Source: Bacillota bacterium
GTDB taxonomy: Bacteria > Bacillota > Clostridia > Acetivibrionales > JAEXSP01
Reading direction: 5' to 3'
Length of the DNA: 64,000 nucleotides
Assembly (NCBI GenBank): GCA_023453795.1
Contig: JAEXSP010000019.1
Span: 62,001 to 126,000, forward strand
In this document: positions 19,587-28,224 of the stretch, piece after piece
How the letters are laid out: every line of letters begins with the position of its first letter
Position numbering within the stretch: the stretch's first letter is position 1
The notes under the pieces: generated by a model
Told to the model about the DNA's origin: nothing
Seen by the model: only the letters and a program-made list of their open reading frames with translations
The model's database searches: none
Made by a program: the position numbers and the translations under genes

Positions 19587-19925
19587 GCTTTAAGTAAGTC
19601 TGGTCTTGATGCAAAGTCAATTCAAGTTAGGGGAAGTTCCGCAACAGGTGTATCGAGTAAAGGCGGAGGATTTAGAATGGAAGCTCAAAATGGTTTGAAG
19701 CCCAGTGATATAGATGTTGGGGTTGAGTTTAGTAAACCTCTCCAGAATATTACAACTTCAAAGAAGCAACCTGGTTTCATTCATCCTAATAAAATGATGA
19801 AGAATTTTCCAGAACTAAAAGCTTGGTCAGAAAAATGGTCAAATATTCTTGGAAGGGAAATTACTCCTGGAGGATGGCAGCCAGGTACTTTACCAAGTGA
19901 CCCAAGCAATATACATCTTAAATAA
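19587..19925 (+). pseudogene. toxin tip of the RHS protein, nucleotidyltransferase-like, cut off by one stop codon
   Basis: This segment is in the same frame as the RHS gene and is separated from it only by TAA 19584-19586. It reads ALSKSGLDAKSIQVRGSSA ... SDIDVGVEF: a GSS/G...DxD pattern matching the core of a minimal nucleotidyltransferase fold. An ATG at 19677 with weak GGAGG could start an 82-residue fragment, but that would lack the GS motif. I read it as the original C-terminal toxin domain, inactivated by a nonsense mutation (possibly from CAA). Confidence 0.6.
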
Positions 19926-19955
19926 TACAGAATATGAGAAATGGAGGTATCGTAT

Positions 19956-20366
19956 ATGCAAACGCTATTTTTAAATAGTGAAGAATCATTAGATGAAATT
20001 GCAAAATTGGTTTTTTCTGCTTTAGGGCTAAGTAAAATCGTTGAAGGGGATAGTAGTTTTAGTTCGAGTGGTTATTATTTAGAGGGAACAACGCTTGGGA
20101 TTGTAATAAAGATAGACGAAAATAATTACGACTATGAGGATACTTACAACTACATGATAAGCATCAAAAAAGATATTGGAACAAAACTTGCCGATGATAA
20201 TGCTTTGTTAGGTTTTGCAGAAGTTGTGGCATCAATTATTTCAGTGAAATTAGGAATTGAAGTAGCACTTGAATTAGAATTAAGAAGAACAGATGTGTAT
20301 AGCTTGAAAGTATTTTCTTTTGATGGCGAAAAGGCTATAGCTAATATCAAAAGTTACAATAACTGA
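19956..20366 (+). CDS. probable immunity protein for the RHS toxin
   Basis: 136 residues, acidic, soluble, no family recognised. It begins 30 bases after the toxin tip with GGAGGT upstream of ATG 19956. Small acidic proteins directly downstream of RHS toxin tips are normally the cognate antitoxin/immunity protein. The assignment rests on position only. Confidence 0.55.
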   Translation: MQTLFLNSEESLDEIAKLVFSALGLSKIVEGDSSFSSSGYYLEGTTLGIVIKIDENNYDYEDTYNYMISIKKDIGTKLADDNALLGFAEVVASIISVKLGIEVALELELRRTDVYSLKVFSFDGEKAIANIKSYNN

Positions 20367-20433
20367 TTTATAAAAACAGAAAGGGTAGGTGTAACAGCCT
20401 GCCCTCATAATTCGCACACTCAAGGGTGGTTAT

Positions 20434-20520
20434 CTCAATGAATAAGGGGTGTCAAGGGACGGTTTTTTGGCGCAAAATCACAATTGTGACAAAATCCCCC
20501 TAAAATAACCAATTAGGGAG
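20434..20520 (+). repeat. REP-like palindromic region upstream of a RAYT
   Basis: It contains GGGGTGTCAAGGGACGG, the perfect palindrome TCACAATTGTGA (20478-20489) and a second inverted pair TCCCCCT / AGGGAGA. Stretches like this regularly precede REP-associated tyrosine transposases and act as their substrate ends; that link is by analogy. Confidence 0.45.
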
Positions 20521-20527
20521 ATTTTTT

Positions 20528-20842
20528 ATGCCGAGAAGAGAACGAATCAAGAGTGAAAGTAATATTTATCATGTAATGGTAAGGGGAAATGAGAGGAAAA
20601 GTCTATTTATTGACGATGAAGACAGACAGCGGTTTGTTGATACCATATGGCGACTGATCGAAAAAACTGCTAATAATAAAGAGGAAAAGAAATTTAAAAT
20701 ATATCCTTATTGTCTGATGGATAATCATGTCCATTTACTCATGAATCAAGCGGAAGATACAGTTTCAAGGATCATGAAAAGGATAAGTACAAGTTATGCA
20801 CAAAGCTTTTATCGTGACTTAACACAGACTACAGCAGGTTAA
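20528..20842 (+). pseudogene. truncated REP-associated tyrosine transposase (RAYT, Y1 family)
   Basis: 104 residues: MPRRERIKSESNIYHVMVRG start and the HUH metal motif in CLMDNHVHLLM. The SYAQSFYRD segment near the catalytic tyrosine is present, then an abrupt stop. Intact RAYTs continue for at least another 100 residues (FQGRF region), so this copy is inactive. It interrupts the toxin-immunity locus. Confidence 0.8.
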
Positions 20843-20844
20843 GA

Positions 20845-20867
20845 ATATTGGATAAGTTATCCAATAT
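20845..20867. repeat. perfect 11-bp palindrome between two transposase fragments
   Basis: ATATTGGATAA-G-TTATCCAATAT, directly after the truncated transposase and before the duplicated fragment. It could be a hairpin recognised by the Y1 enzyme or a scar of its movement. Confidence 0.5.
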
Positions 20868-20870
20868 AAG

Positions 20871-20948
20871 GAAAAGAAATTTATAATATATGCATACTGT
20901 CTGATGGATAATCATGTACATTTACTCATAAAACAAGGGGGATTATAA
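20871..20948 (+). pseudogene. second, partial copy of the RAYT HUH-motif region
   Basis: About 70 bases closely match the transposase segment at 20691-20753 and encode EKKFIIYAYCLMDNHVHLL followed by a few residues and a stop. Its terminal AAGGGGG provides the ribosome binding site of the Imm21-type gene whose ATG begins at the very next base after the stop. Confidence 0.65.
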
Positions 20949-21518
20949 ATGAGTAACATTAACTATTTAAGATGGGTTGAGTGTGATGCGGGACCACATA
21001 TTCTTCTTGAAAAGCGTCTTATAGCAAGTTGGGAGGGTGTAAATAAGCCTCGAAATGGCAGGGTTGTTATTGCAAAATTTAGGTATGGAGAGGAGAGTGA
21101 CCCGGCAACAGATTATGACAGGGCATGTGACATTGAAGACTATGTAGGTTTGATTCCTGTAGGAGATGGGAATGGTCTTGTAATAGCTGATGATGTTCCA
21201 AAAAGCACATGGATTCCGGCGGATGACCAAAAAGGGGGATACTTGGTCATCTTGAATTATATTGAAGAAGGTACTAGTGATACTACCATAATAAACACAG
21301 TTAGAGAGGCAAGAGAGGAATGTTTTGAGCCCACAGATTTAAAGCTTCCAATACTAGATAATACTTTGTATTTATTTGCTGCATGTGATAATGAACCAAA
21401 TTGGGTATATGGATTTTCTGAGATTCAAATAGAACCGGGCACATACACAATTGACACTATAGAGAGGCACAATTTTGGTGATTGTAGCTTTAGGGTTCAT
21501 AGATTAAGAAAAATATAG
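20949..21518 (+). CDS. Imm21-family immunity protein
   Basis: 189 residues. It starts with YLRWVECDAGPHILLEKRLIASWEG and continues with DYDRACDIEDYVGLIPVG...GLVIADDVP, then a WIP...GGYLV segment. This matches the conserved order of the Imm21 immunity family associated with polymorphic toxins. No toxin directly upstream matches it now; the truncated transposase stands in between, so its partner may have been lost. Confidence 0.7.
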   Translation: MSNINYLRWVECDAGPHILLEKRLIASWEGVNKPRNGRVVIAKFRYGEESDPATDYDRACDIEDYVGLIPVGDGNGLVIADDVPKSTWIPADDQKGGYLVILNYIEEGTSDTTIINTVREAREECFEPTDLKLPILDNTLYLFAACDNEPNWVYGFSEIQIEPGTYTIDTIERHNFGDCSFRVHRLRKI

Positions 21519-21564
21519 TTTTAATCCGGGTAGGATATAAGGCTAATCATACCAATACATAATT

Positions 21565-21614
21565 ATTGCCAGAACACTTTGATTTCATGCATAAAACCAA
21601 TGAATTCTGGCAAT
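21565..21614. terminator. hairpin between convergent genes
   Basis: ATTGCCAGAA ... TTCTGGCAAT, ten perfect pairs with a 30-base loop. There is no T-run; a possible bidirectional terminator. Confidence 0.4.
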
Positions 21615-21629
21615 AGGATCATACAATTA

Positions 21630-22310
21630 TTAAGAAACTTTAGGAAGTACAATATTAAACTTTTTATTGTAGTTATAATATTTAGTGTTCAATGTCATGT
21701 TAATCGAGTTATAACTTACCTTTAAAATGACGGTTTTCAAGTAGCCGTCGCTTCCGACTTCAAACTCAACTGACATATTTTCAAAAGCATATGCCAAAGA
21801 TTTACCTGTAATTTTAGCATAAAACTCTGAAATTTTATTTTTGGGTATAGTCAATCTGAATTTATTCTTATCAACCTTTTTAACCATGCTTGGGTTTTTA
21901 TTTATGATAGTGATATATGACGTAAAAGATTTCATAACATCCATATCTCCCAATTTCGAGGAATCTGATACAGTAGCTTTATATTTTCCTGAAGGATCTT
22001 TCATATACACAGTAGCTTTAGCGCCGGCTACACTTAAATAAAAATCCTGCTTTTGTCCTGCAACACTCATTGTAATAAAACTTTTTAAACCCTTTTTAAT
22101 ATTTTCCGCTTTCATATGCATGCTAATATCTAAGGATTGCCCGCCACCAGCAGTCTTTGTAATTAAGTCCGCTTCCAAGCTGTCTACTTTTTGTGTTTTA
22201 ACAAGACAATCAGTCAATTTTTTTAAGTCTGATGAAGTGCCTGCAAAACATGTTTGAAATGCGCCGGTAAGAATAAATACAGCAAGAATAACAGCCGTAA
22301 ACCTCTTCAT
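21630..22310 (-). CDS. secreted LolA/LppX-like protein
   Basis: 226 residues with a Sec signal peptide (MKRFTAVILAVFILTGAFQTCFA). The mature part is rich in beta-strands (alternating patterns such as KKGLKSFITMSVAGQKQDFYLSV, GKYKATVSD). This resembles the one-sided beta-sheet fold of LolA/DUF6612-like secreted proteins that bind lipids. It is monocistronic. The function is unknown and the fold is inferred from pattern only. Confidence 0.6.
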   Translation of the reverse strand: MKRFTAVILAVFILTGAFQTCFAGTSSDLKKLTDCLVKTQKVDSLEADLITKTAGGGQSLDISMHMKAENIKKGLKSFITMSVAGQKQDFYLSVAGAKATVYMKDPSGKYKATVSDSSKLGDMDVMKSFTSYITIINKNPSMVKKVDKNKFRLTIPKNKISEFYAKITGKSLAYAFENMSVEFEVGSDGYLKTVILKVSYNSINMTLNTKYYNYNKKFNIVLPKVS

Positions 22311-22542
22311 TTTATACCCCCATTATTTTTTTTAGTTGGTTAATTATATCATTAAATATATTACAAAAAAAGGTTTATTGTAAAATTTGTTATTACCTTA
22401 TCGATTTCCAAATTAATATTTACTGTTTATGTTATTTTATGGTAGAATTGCTTGTGTAAATACAATTTGAAAAACCTTAAGACCATGAGCAGTACTTTAA
22501 TGTTAGAAAGCTGAATTACCTAAATATTCAGGGGGGATAACT

Positions 22543-24240
22543 ATGAAAAGAAATTTTATAGTCATAACAGTATCTTTACTTGTAACTGTTCTGGCATTAT
22601 TTACCTTTGGGTGGAATGAAAAAGCATCATACGCAGCTGCCGAAATAAAGACCGGAGACGTAAATGGGGATAACACCATTGACGCATTAGACTTTGCTTT
22701 AATGAAAGCTTATGTTCTTGGCATAACTAAGGATTTCCCTGTAAATGATGATTTAGCTGTTGGTGATTTGAATAGGGATGGCAGTATTGATGCAATTGAT
22801 TGGGCAGTATTGAAAATGTATTTGCTTGGAATATATAAAGCTCTGCCCGTTGTTGAAAATTCAGATGCAATCATCATTAACGGTATACAATTTGCAACAA
22901 CCTCCGGAACCGCAATTCAGGCACATGGCGGTGGAATGATAAAGAGCGGACGCTACTATTACTGGTATGGTGAAAACAGAGATGATACGGGACATTTTTT
23001 AGGAGTAGCTTGTTATAGGTCTACTGACTTGAAAAGCTGGGAATACAGGGGAGATGTATTAACGAAGAATTCCTCAGCTGAATTGAACAACTGCTGGATA
23101 GAGCGGCCCAAAGTTATGTATAATGCTTCTACCGGCAAATATGTAATGTGGATGCATTGGGAAAATGGTGTTAATTATGGACAAGCACGCTGCGCTGTCG
23201 CATATGCCGATTCTCCGGACGGATCGTATACTTATCAGGGAAGTTTCAGACCTCTGGCTAATACCGGTGTTGTAGACCATGGAATAAACGGCTATATGTC
23301 AAGAGATTGCAATGTTTTTGTTGATAGTGACGGTAAAGGTTATTTCATTTCAAGTTCAAATGAAAACATGGATTTATGTTTATACAAACTGACCTCAGAC
23401 TACAGGAATATTTCGTCGCTGGCTGCAAAGCTTTTTGTAGGAAAACAGAGAGAAGCGCCCTGCCTCTTTAAACGGGGAAACTGCTATTTCTTGTTAACCT
23501 CCGGGTGTACAGGCTGGACTCCGAACCAGCAAAAATATGCTTATTCCACAAGTCTGACCAGCGGATGGTCGGATCTAATTAATATTGGAGACAGTACCTG
23601 TTTCAACTCTCAGGCTGCATTCGTTATGCCCATTGAGGGAGATTCTGCAACAACGTATCTTTATATGGGCGACAGATGGGGAGGAGCCTGGGGAGGAAAA
23701 GTAAACGAGTCGCAATTTGTATGGATACCAATATCATTTACTTCGAATACATCTATGAGCATGACTTGGGCCAATACTCTGAACATTGATACTTCAAAAG
23801 GCACTATAACAGCCAGTGTAAATAATTTTACTTTTAAGAACGTGAATAGCGGTTTGCTTATGGATATATCTGATTATTCCGCAGATGATGGAGCAACAGC
23901 CATTCAATGGGCCGATAATGGAGGCAGCAATCAAAAGTGGCAGCTTCTTTATGATGGAGCAGGATACTTCAAAATAAAAAATGTGAATAGCGGCAAGCTG
24001 CTTGATGTACCGTCTTCATCAACTGCTGACGGTACGCAATTGAACCAGTGGAGTGACAACGGAGGAGCAAATCAGAAGTGGGTATTTATAGATAAGGGAA
24101 ATAATAATTATCAAATTAAGAATAAAAACAGCGGAAAAGTGATTGATGTAACGGGCAGTTCAACTTCAGAAGGAGCTTCGGTTATTCAAATGAGCAGCAG
24201 CGGAGGAGCTAGCCAGAAGTGGATCATAACACCTGTATAA
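22543..24240 (+). CDS. cellulosomal GH43 enzyme: dockerin - GH43 (exo-1,3-galactanase-like) - CBM13
   Basis: 565 residues. Signal peptide 1-~32. An N-terminal type I dockerin (~36-100) has two calcium-binding duplicated segments (GDVNGDNTIDALDFALMKAY and GDLNRDGSIDAIDWAVLKMY), so the protein docks to a scaffoldin cohesin. Residues ~110-415 form a GH43 five-bladed propeller (HGGGMIKSGRYYYWYGENR, SRDCNVFVDSDGKGYF). From ~425 there are three ricin-type QxW repeats (GGSNQKW, GGANQKW, GGASQKW), i.e. CBM13. The same domains make up the exo-beta-1,3-galactanase of Clostridium thermocellum, but there the dockerin is C-terminal. Confidence 0.88.
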   Translation: MKRNFIVITVSLLVTVLALFTFGWNEKASYAAAEIKTGDVNGDNTIDALDFALMKAYVLGITKDFPVNDDLAVGDLNRDGSIDAIDWAVLKMYLLGIYKALPVVENSDAIIINGIQFATTSGTAIQAHGGGMIKSGRYYYWYGENRDDTGHFLGVACYRSTDLKSWEYRGDVLTKNSSAELNNCWIERPKVMYNASTGKYVMWMHWENGVNYGQARCAVAYADSPDGSYTYQGSFRPLANTGVVDHGINGYMSRDCNVFVDSDGKGYFISSSNENMDLCLYKLTSDYRNISSLAAKLFVGKQREAPCLFKRGNCYFLLTSGCTGWTPNQQKYAYSTSLTSGWSDLINIGDSTCFNSQAAFVMPIEGDSATTYLYMGDRWGGAWGGKVNESQFVWIPISFTSNTSMSMTWANTLNIDTSKGTITASVNNFTFKNVNSGLLMDISDYSADDGATAIQWADNGGSNQKWQLLYDGAGYFKIKNVNSGKLLDVPSSSTADGTQLNQWSDNGGANQKWVFIDKGNNNYQIKNKNSGKVIDVTGSSTSEGASVIQMSSSGGASQKWIITPV

Positions 24241-24253
24241 ACTTTTCATATAT

Positions 24254-24284
24254 AAGCTTGGAGGAATGCCTTCAAGCTTTTTTT
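24254..24284 (+). terminator. intrinsic terminator of the GH43 gene
   Basis: AAGCTTGgAGG ... CCTtCAAGCTT stem followed by TTTTTTT. Confidence 0.75.
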
Positions 24285-24335
24285 GCATCCTTAATATAAC
24301 CTATTTCACCAAATTGATAAATTTATTTTTATAGC

Positions 24336-24349
24336 GTTGCAAAAGCAAC
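24336..24349. promoter_or_regulatory. candidate HcpR/FNR-type activator site upstream of hcp
   Basis: Perfect inverted repeat GTTGC-AAAA-GCAAC. Its centre lies about 41.5 bases upstream of the start site predicted from TATACT (24372-24377), the classical position for a CRP/FNR-family class II activator. No good -35 hexamer is present, as expected for an activated promoter. HcpR is the usual hcp activator in clostridia; assignment is inference. Confidence 0.5.
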
Positions 24350-24407
24350 AGATAGTTTTTTATAGTCACGTTATACTAAAGTTAACAATTTGGAGGAGGT
24401 TATTATT

Positions 24408-26036
24408 ATGAGTATGTTTTGTTATCAATGTCAGGAGACAGCAAAGGGAACAGGCTGTCAGATCAAGGGTGTATGCGGTAAAAATGAGGTAGTGGCTAAA
24501 CTTCAGGATCTGTTGATTTATACCGTAAAAGGTATTGCGGAAGTTATAGTAAAAGGCAAGTTGGACGCAAAGGCATTGGATACAGTAAATCATGAAATTA
24601 TCAAAAGCCTTTTTATAACAATTACAAATGCAAATTTCGATGAAGCTGCCATAGAAGAACAGATCAAGAAAATGCTTGTAATGAGAAATGAATTAAGAGA
24701 GAGGGTTGCAGGAATCGAGATGAGCGATGCTGTCGATTTTGATGTGAAAGATAAGGCCACTATGCTTGAAAAGGCTTCAAAAGTCGGAGTGCTTGCAACA
24801 GAAAATGAAGATATCAGGTCATTAAGGGAACTTATTACTTATGGAGTAAAAGGGATGGCGGCATATACACATCATGCCCTGAACTTAGGCAAAGAAAACC
24901 CGGACATTTATGGATTTATATATGAGGCATTAGCTGCCACTTTAAATAATGATTTATCTGCAGATGACCTTGTTGCACTCACCTTAAAAACAGGCCAGTT
25001 CGGTGTTAGCGCAATGGCGCTTCTCGATGATGCAAACACATCAAAATACGGAAATCCTGAAATTACAAGTGTTAACATTGGTGTTGGCAAAAAACCGGGT
25101 ATACTGATTTCAGGTCATGATCTCACAGACCTCGAACAGCTTCTTGAGCAAACAAAGGGAACAGGTATTGATGTATACACTCATAGTGAAATGCTTCCGG
25201 CTCACTATTATCCCTTCTTTAAGAAGTATGAAAATTTCGTTGGCAACTATGGAAGTTCCTGGTGGAAACAGATCGAGGAATTTGAAACCTTTAACGGGCC
25301 AATCCTATTCACAACAAACTGTATTGTACCTCCAAGGAGTGAAGAAGTCAGAGGCAGGATATTTACTTCCGGGGCAGCAGGGTATCCGGGATGTACTCAT
25401 ATTGAAGCGGATAAAAACGGCAAAAAAGATTTTTCTGCAGTTATTGGGATGGCAAAGAATTGCAAGGCTCCAACTGAAATTGAAACAGGCAGCATTGTTG
25501 GAGGGTTTGCACACGCACAGGTATTGGCATTAGCTGATAAAGTGGTTGATGCTGTTAAGTCGGGTGCCATAAAAAAATTCTTCGTCATGGCGGGATGTGA
25601 CGGCAGAATGAAATCAAGAGAATATTATACCGAATTTGCACAAAAGCTTCCGAAAGATACAGTAATTCTTACAGCCGGCTGTGCTAAATACAGGTATAAC
25701 AAGCTTCAACTCGGCGATATCGGCGGTATTCCAAGAGTACTTGATGCCGGACAATGCAACGATTCATACTCGCTTGCAGTAATTGCACTAAAGCTTAAAG
25801 AAGTATTTGGGCTGGACGATGTAAATAAGCTTCCTATTGCATATAACATAGCATGGTATGAACAAAAAGCAGTTATCGTACTTTTGGCCTTGCTCTATTT
25901 AGGAGTGAAAAATATTCACTTAGGACCTACTTTGCCGGGCTTTTTATCGCCAAACGTAGCTAAGGTACTTGTAGATAACTTTGGAATCGCAGGAATAGGT
26001 GCCGTTGATGATGATATAAAAATGTTTATGGAATAA
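24408..26036 (+). CDS. hcp: hybrid cluster protein (hydroxylamine/NO reductase)
   Basis: 542 residues. The N-terminal cysteines Cys5, Cys8, Cys17 and Cys23 (CYQCQETAKGTGCQ) bind a cubane cluster. Later motifs include SGHDLTDLEQLL, PAHYYPFFKKYENFVGNYG and AGCAKYRYNKLQLGDIGGIPRVLDAGQCNDSYS-type ligands of the hybrid cluster. Hcp reduces nitric oxide or hydroxylamine and protects anaerobes from nitrosative stress. GGAGGAGG precedes the ATG at 24408; the frame continues upstream to TTG 24390, which I reject because the ribosome binding site overlaps it. Confidence 0.93.
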   Translation: MSMFCYQCQETAKGTGCQIKGVCGKNEVVAKLQDLLIYTVKGIAEVIVKGKLDAKALDTVNHEIIKSLFITITNANFDEAAIEEQIKKMLVMRNELRERVAGIEMSDAVDFDVKDKATMLEKASKVGVLATENEDIRSLRELITYGVKGMAAYTHHALNLGKENPDIYGFIYEALAATLNNDLSADDLVALTLKTGQFGVSAMALLDDANTSKYGNPEITSVNIGVGKKPGILISGHDLTDLEQLLEQTKGTGIDVYTHSEMLPAHYYPFFKKYENFVGNYGSSWWKQIEEFETFNGPILFTTNCIVPPRSEEVRGRIFTSGAAGYPGCTHIEADKNGKKDFSAVIGMAKNCKAPTEIETGSIVGGFAHAQVLALADKVVDAVKSGAIKKFFVMAGCDGRMKSREYYTEFAQKLPKDTVILTAGCAKYRYNKLQLGDIGGIPRVLDAGQCNDSYSLAVIALKLKEVFGLDDVNKLPIAYNIAWYEQKAVIVLLALLYLGVKNIHLGPTLPGFLSPNVAKVLVDNFGIAGIGAVDDDIKMFME

Positions 26037-26072
26037 ATATGCTTGAAGACTTCCGATTATAAAATATAATAA

Positions 26073-26099
26073 TAATCTCCCTGATTGGGGAGATTTTTT
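26073..26099 (+). terminator. intrinsic terminator of hcp
   Basis: ATCTCCC-tgatt-GGGGAGAT stem followed by TTTTT. Confidence 0.8.
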
Positions 26100-26218
26100 A
26101 TGCCTTGAAAACTAATTAATTGTTATAAAATTTGATGATTATTAAATGAATTAAGATTAGATTTGATCAATTTGTGGAATAAATAAAGTAGCAGTAATTA
26201 TAAAAGGAGATTATAAAA

Positions 26219-26824
26219 ATGGAAAAAGTATTATATATAAAAGCAAATGCAACTTTGGAGGGTGAATCGAGGACTTTCAAAATTTCGGATAGTTTTATTG
26301 AGAAATACAGAGAACTTCATCCAAAAGACGAGATAATAACGCTTGATCTTTATAAAGAAGGAATTGACTTTCTGCCTGTCGGTGAACTGAATGAGCTCCA
26401 TAGACCTAAAGAAGGTACCGGCAGAGATCACCCAATACTAAAATACGCATATCAATTTCTAGAGGCAGATAAATATGTAATTGCGGCACCTTTCTGGAAT
26501 TTAAGTATTCCTGCAATACTTAAGGCTTATATTGACTATATTACTGTTACCGGTATCACATTTAAGTACACTGCAGAAGGGGCGGTTGGACTATGCACAG
26601 GTAAAAAAGCGGTACACATCGTTTCAAGAGGCGGGAATTATTCAACTGAACCTTATTCCAATTTTGAAATGGGTGACAGATATTTAAGGACAATACTCGG
26701 TTTTCTTGGAATCAAAGATTTTACAACAATTTCAGCAGAAGGCCTAGATGTAATCGGTAATGATGTAAATGCTATAGTTGAAGATGCTGTTGCTAGAGCG
26801 AAAGATTTGGCTGCAAACTTTTAG
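26219..26824 (+). CDS. azoR: FMN-dependent NADH-azoreductase / quinone reductase (flavodoxin fold)
   Basis: 201 residues. It starts with VLYIKANATLEGESRTFKISDSFIEKY and has the family segments YVIAAPFWNLSIPAILKAYIDYI (FMN phosphate loop region) and VHIVSRGGNYS. The AzoR family reduces quinones and azo compounds with NADH via FMN and protects against quinone or thiol stress. GGAGA lies upstream. It is monocistronic, with a terminator about 130 bases downstream. Confidence 0.88.
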   Translation: MEKVLYIKANATLEGESRTFKISDSFIEKYRELHPKDEIITLDLYKEGIDFLPVGELNELHRPKEGTGRDHPILKYAYQFLEADKYVIAAPFWNLSIPAILKAYIDYITVTGITFKYTAEGAVGLCTGKKAVHIVSRGGNYSTEPYSNFEMGDRYLRTILGFLGIKDFTTISAEGLDVIGNDVNAIVEDAVARAKDLAANF

Positions 26825-26952
26825 AAATATTTTACGAATACAGTCTTAAAGAAAATTAACAAATGATTACACTAAATAAAAATTCCACTGACAGATTTTC
26901 CTATTTCTCCCATAACTCATGTAAAAAAATGTCAAAACATATGTTAAAAATT

Positions 26953-26979
26953 TACAACCTAAATGGTTGTATTTTTTTA
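26953..26979 (+). terminator. intrinsic terminator
   Basis: TACAACC-taaat-GGTTGTA stem followed by TTTTTTT. Confidence 0.6.
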
Positions 26980-27096
26980 ATAAAATAGACATGTAAAACG
27001 GCAAGAGCATTTAGGTAAGTTTTATTAAATTGTATTTATTTACATTTAATGATAAAATATGATTATTAAAATATTATATAAAAATAGAGGTTGATT

Positions 27097-27741
27097 ATGG
27101 AATACGTAAATCCAAAATACAAATTAGACGCTTTTAATTGTCCTTATTGTAACGCTTATGCTGACCAACAATGGTATAACACAGTATCAGCGCAGAATAA
27201 ATCAGCAGGATACAATTTATCAGGTATTATGACATTATCTGATTTTGAAGTGTGTAGTTGTAGGCATTGTAAAAAAATTTCAATATGGCATCTAGAAAAA
27301 ATGATTTACCCTAATATGTCTACGGCCCCGATGCCATCAATAGATTTACCAAGCGACTGCGTAGAAGACTACAACGAAGCACGTGAAATATTTGGAATAT
27401 CTCCTAAAGCTTCGTCAGCACTATTAAGGTTAGTTTTGCAAAAACTATGTATCTATCTAGGTGAAACAGGCAGAAACATTAATGATGACATAGCAAATTT
27501 AGTAAAAAAGGGTTTGCCACCAGGGGTACAAAAAGCACTTGATCTTGTTAGGGTTGTAGGCAATAATGCGGTTCACCCTGGAATAATAAATATTGATGAT
27601 AACCCGGAAATTGCTTTTATGTTGTTCAAACTAATTAATATTATTGTTGAGAATATGATAACTCGTCAGAAGGAAATAGACGAATTGTATAAAGACCTTC
27701 CCGAGAGTACACGTAATGCAATAGACCAAAGAGATAGTTAG
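27097..27741 (+). CDS. DUF4145 protein with N-terminal zinc ribbon
   Basis: 214 residues. Two CxxC pairs (CPYC and CSCRHC) form a probable zinc ribbon. The C-terminal half has the DUF4145 signature ASSALLRLVLQKLC ... ALDLVRVVGNNAVHPG. DUF4145 domains occur stand-alone and in restriction or defence proteins and are of unknown activity. ATG 27097 follows AGAGG; the in-frame TTG 27091 is too close to it. It is the last gene before the phage-related region. Confidence 0.8.
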   Translation: MEYVNPKYKLDAFNCPYCNAYADQQWYNTVSAQNKSAGYNLSGIMTLSDFEVCSCRHCKKISIWHLEKMIYPNMSTAPMPSIDLPSDCVEDYNEAREIFGISPKASSALLRLVLQKLCIYLGETGRNINDDIANLVKKGLPPGVQKALDLVRVVGNNAVHPGIINIDDNPEIAFMLFKLINIIVENMITRQKEIDELYKDLPESTRNAIDQRDS

Positions 27742-27756
27742 TGCTAGAAAAAAAGT

Positions 27757-27784
27757 GAAGGGCCTTATAATAGGGCCTTTTTGA
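27757..27784 (+). terminator. intrinsic terminator of the DUF4145 gene
   Basis: AAGGGCC-ttataata-GGGCCTT stem with one mismatch followed by TTTTT. Confidence 0.6.
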
Positions 27785-27792
27785 AATTTCAT

Positions 27793-27816
27793 GTTGATTA
27801 TACGAAACCGTCATTT
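27793..27816 (+). repeat. degenerate copy of the prophage att-like repeat
   Basis: TTGATTATACGAAACCGTCAT resembles the central part of the repeat at 35978-36027 (TTGATTACACGAAACTTTGAT). It marks the left border of a possible older phage remnant (27.8-29.1 kb). Similarity is by eye. Confidence 0.35.
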
Positions 27817-27876
27817 CATTTATTAGTAAGCGAATCATTGATTTCATATAAATTACGAAATCGACATTTAAGGTAA

Positions 27877-28224
27877 TTAGATATTTCTTTTAGATTTAAT
27901 TTCCTTAAGAATTTCATATTGAATTAATAATGACCTAGATTGGACTTTAAAAAACACAGATATAGGAAAACTAATAAACATGCCTATTATAAATCCTGCA
28001 GCAAGGCCTATGATAATAAATTTATAATCTAACTCCGAACCTTCTAATCCAACAACATGTTTAATTCTTTCATAGTTCGCATATAGATAACCAATAAAGG
28101 TTCCTAAAGCAGTAAAGATAATTATTAAAGAGATAGAGAATAACTTGGAGTTACTATGTAGATCGCCTGATAATGCTTGAATATAGTTTTCTTCATTAAT
28201 GTCTTTACTGGTTGTGGTTTGCAT
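27877..28224 (-). CDS. two-helix membrane protein, paralogue of the prophage gene at 29239
   Basis: 115 residues with two membrane helices. It shares the pattern YIQxLSxxLxxNSKLFSxSLxIIF..LGxFIGxxY and the end FKVQSRxLLIQYEIL with the product of 29239-29562. That second copy lies inside the prophage; this one lies just outside it, suggesting a remnant of an earlier related insertion. Function unknown; a phage immunity or superinfection-exclusion role is speculation. Confidence 0.65.
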   Translation of the reverse strand: MQTTTSKDINEENYIQALSGDLHSNSKLFSISLIIIFTALGTFIGYLYANYERIKHVVGLEGSELDYKFIIIGLAAGFIIGMFISFPISVFFKVQSRSLLIQYEILKEIKSKRNI

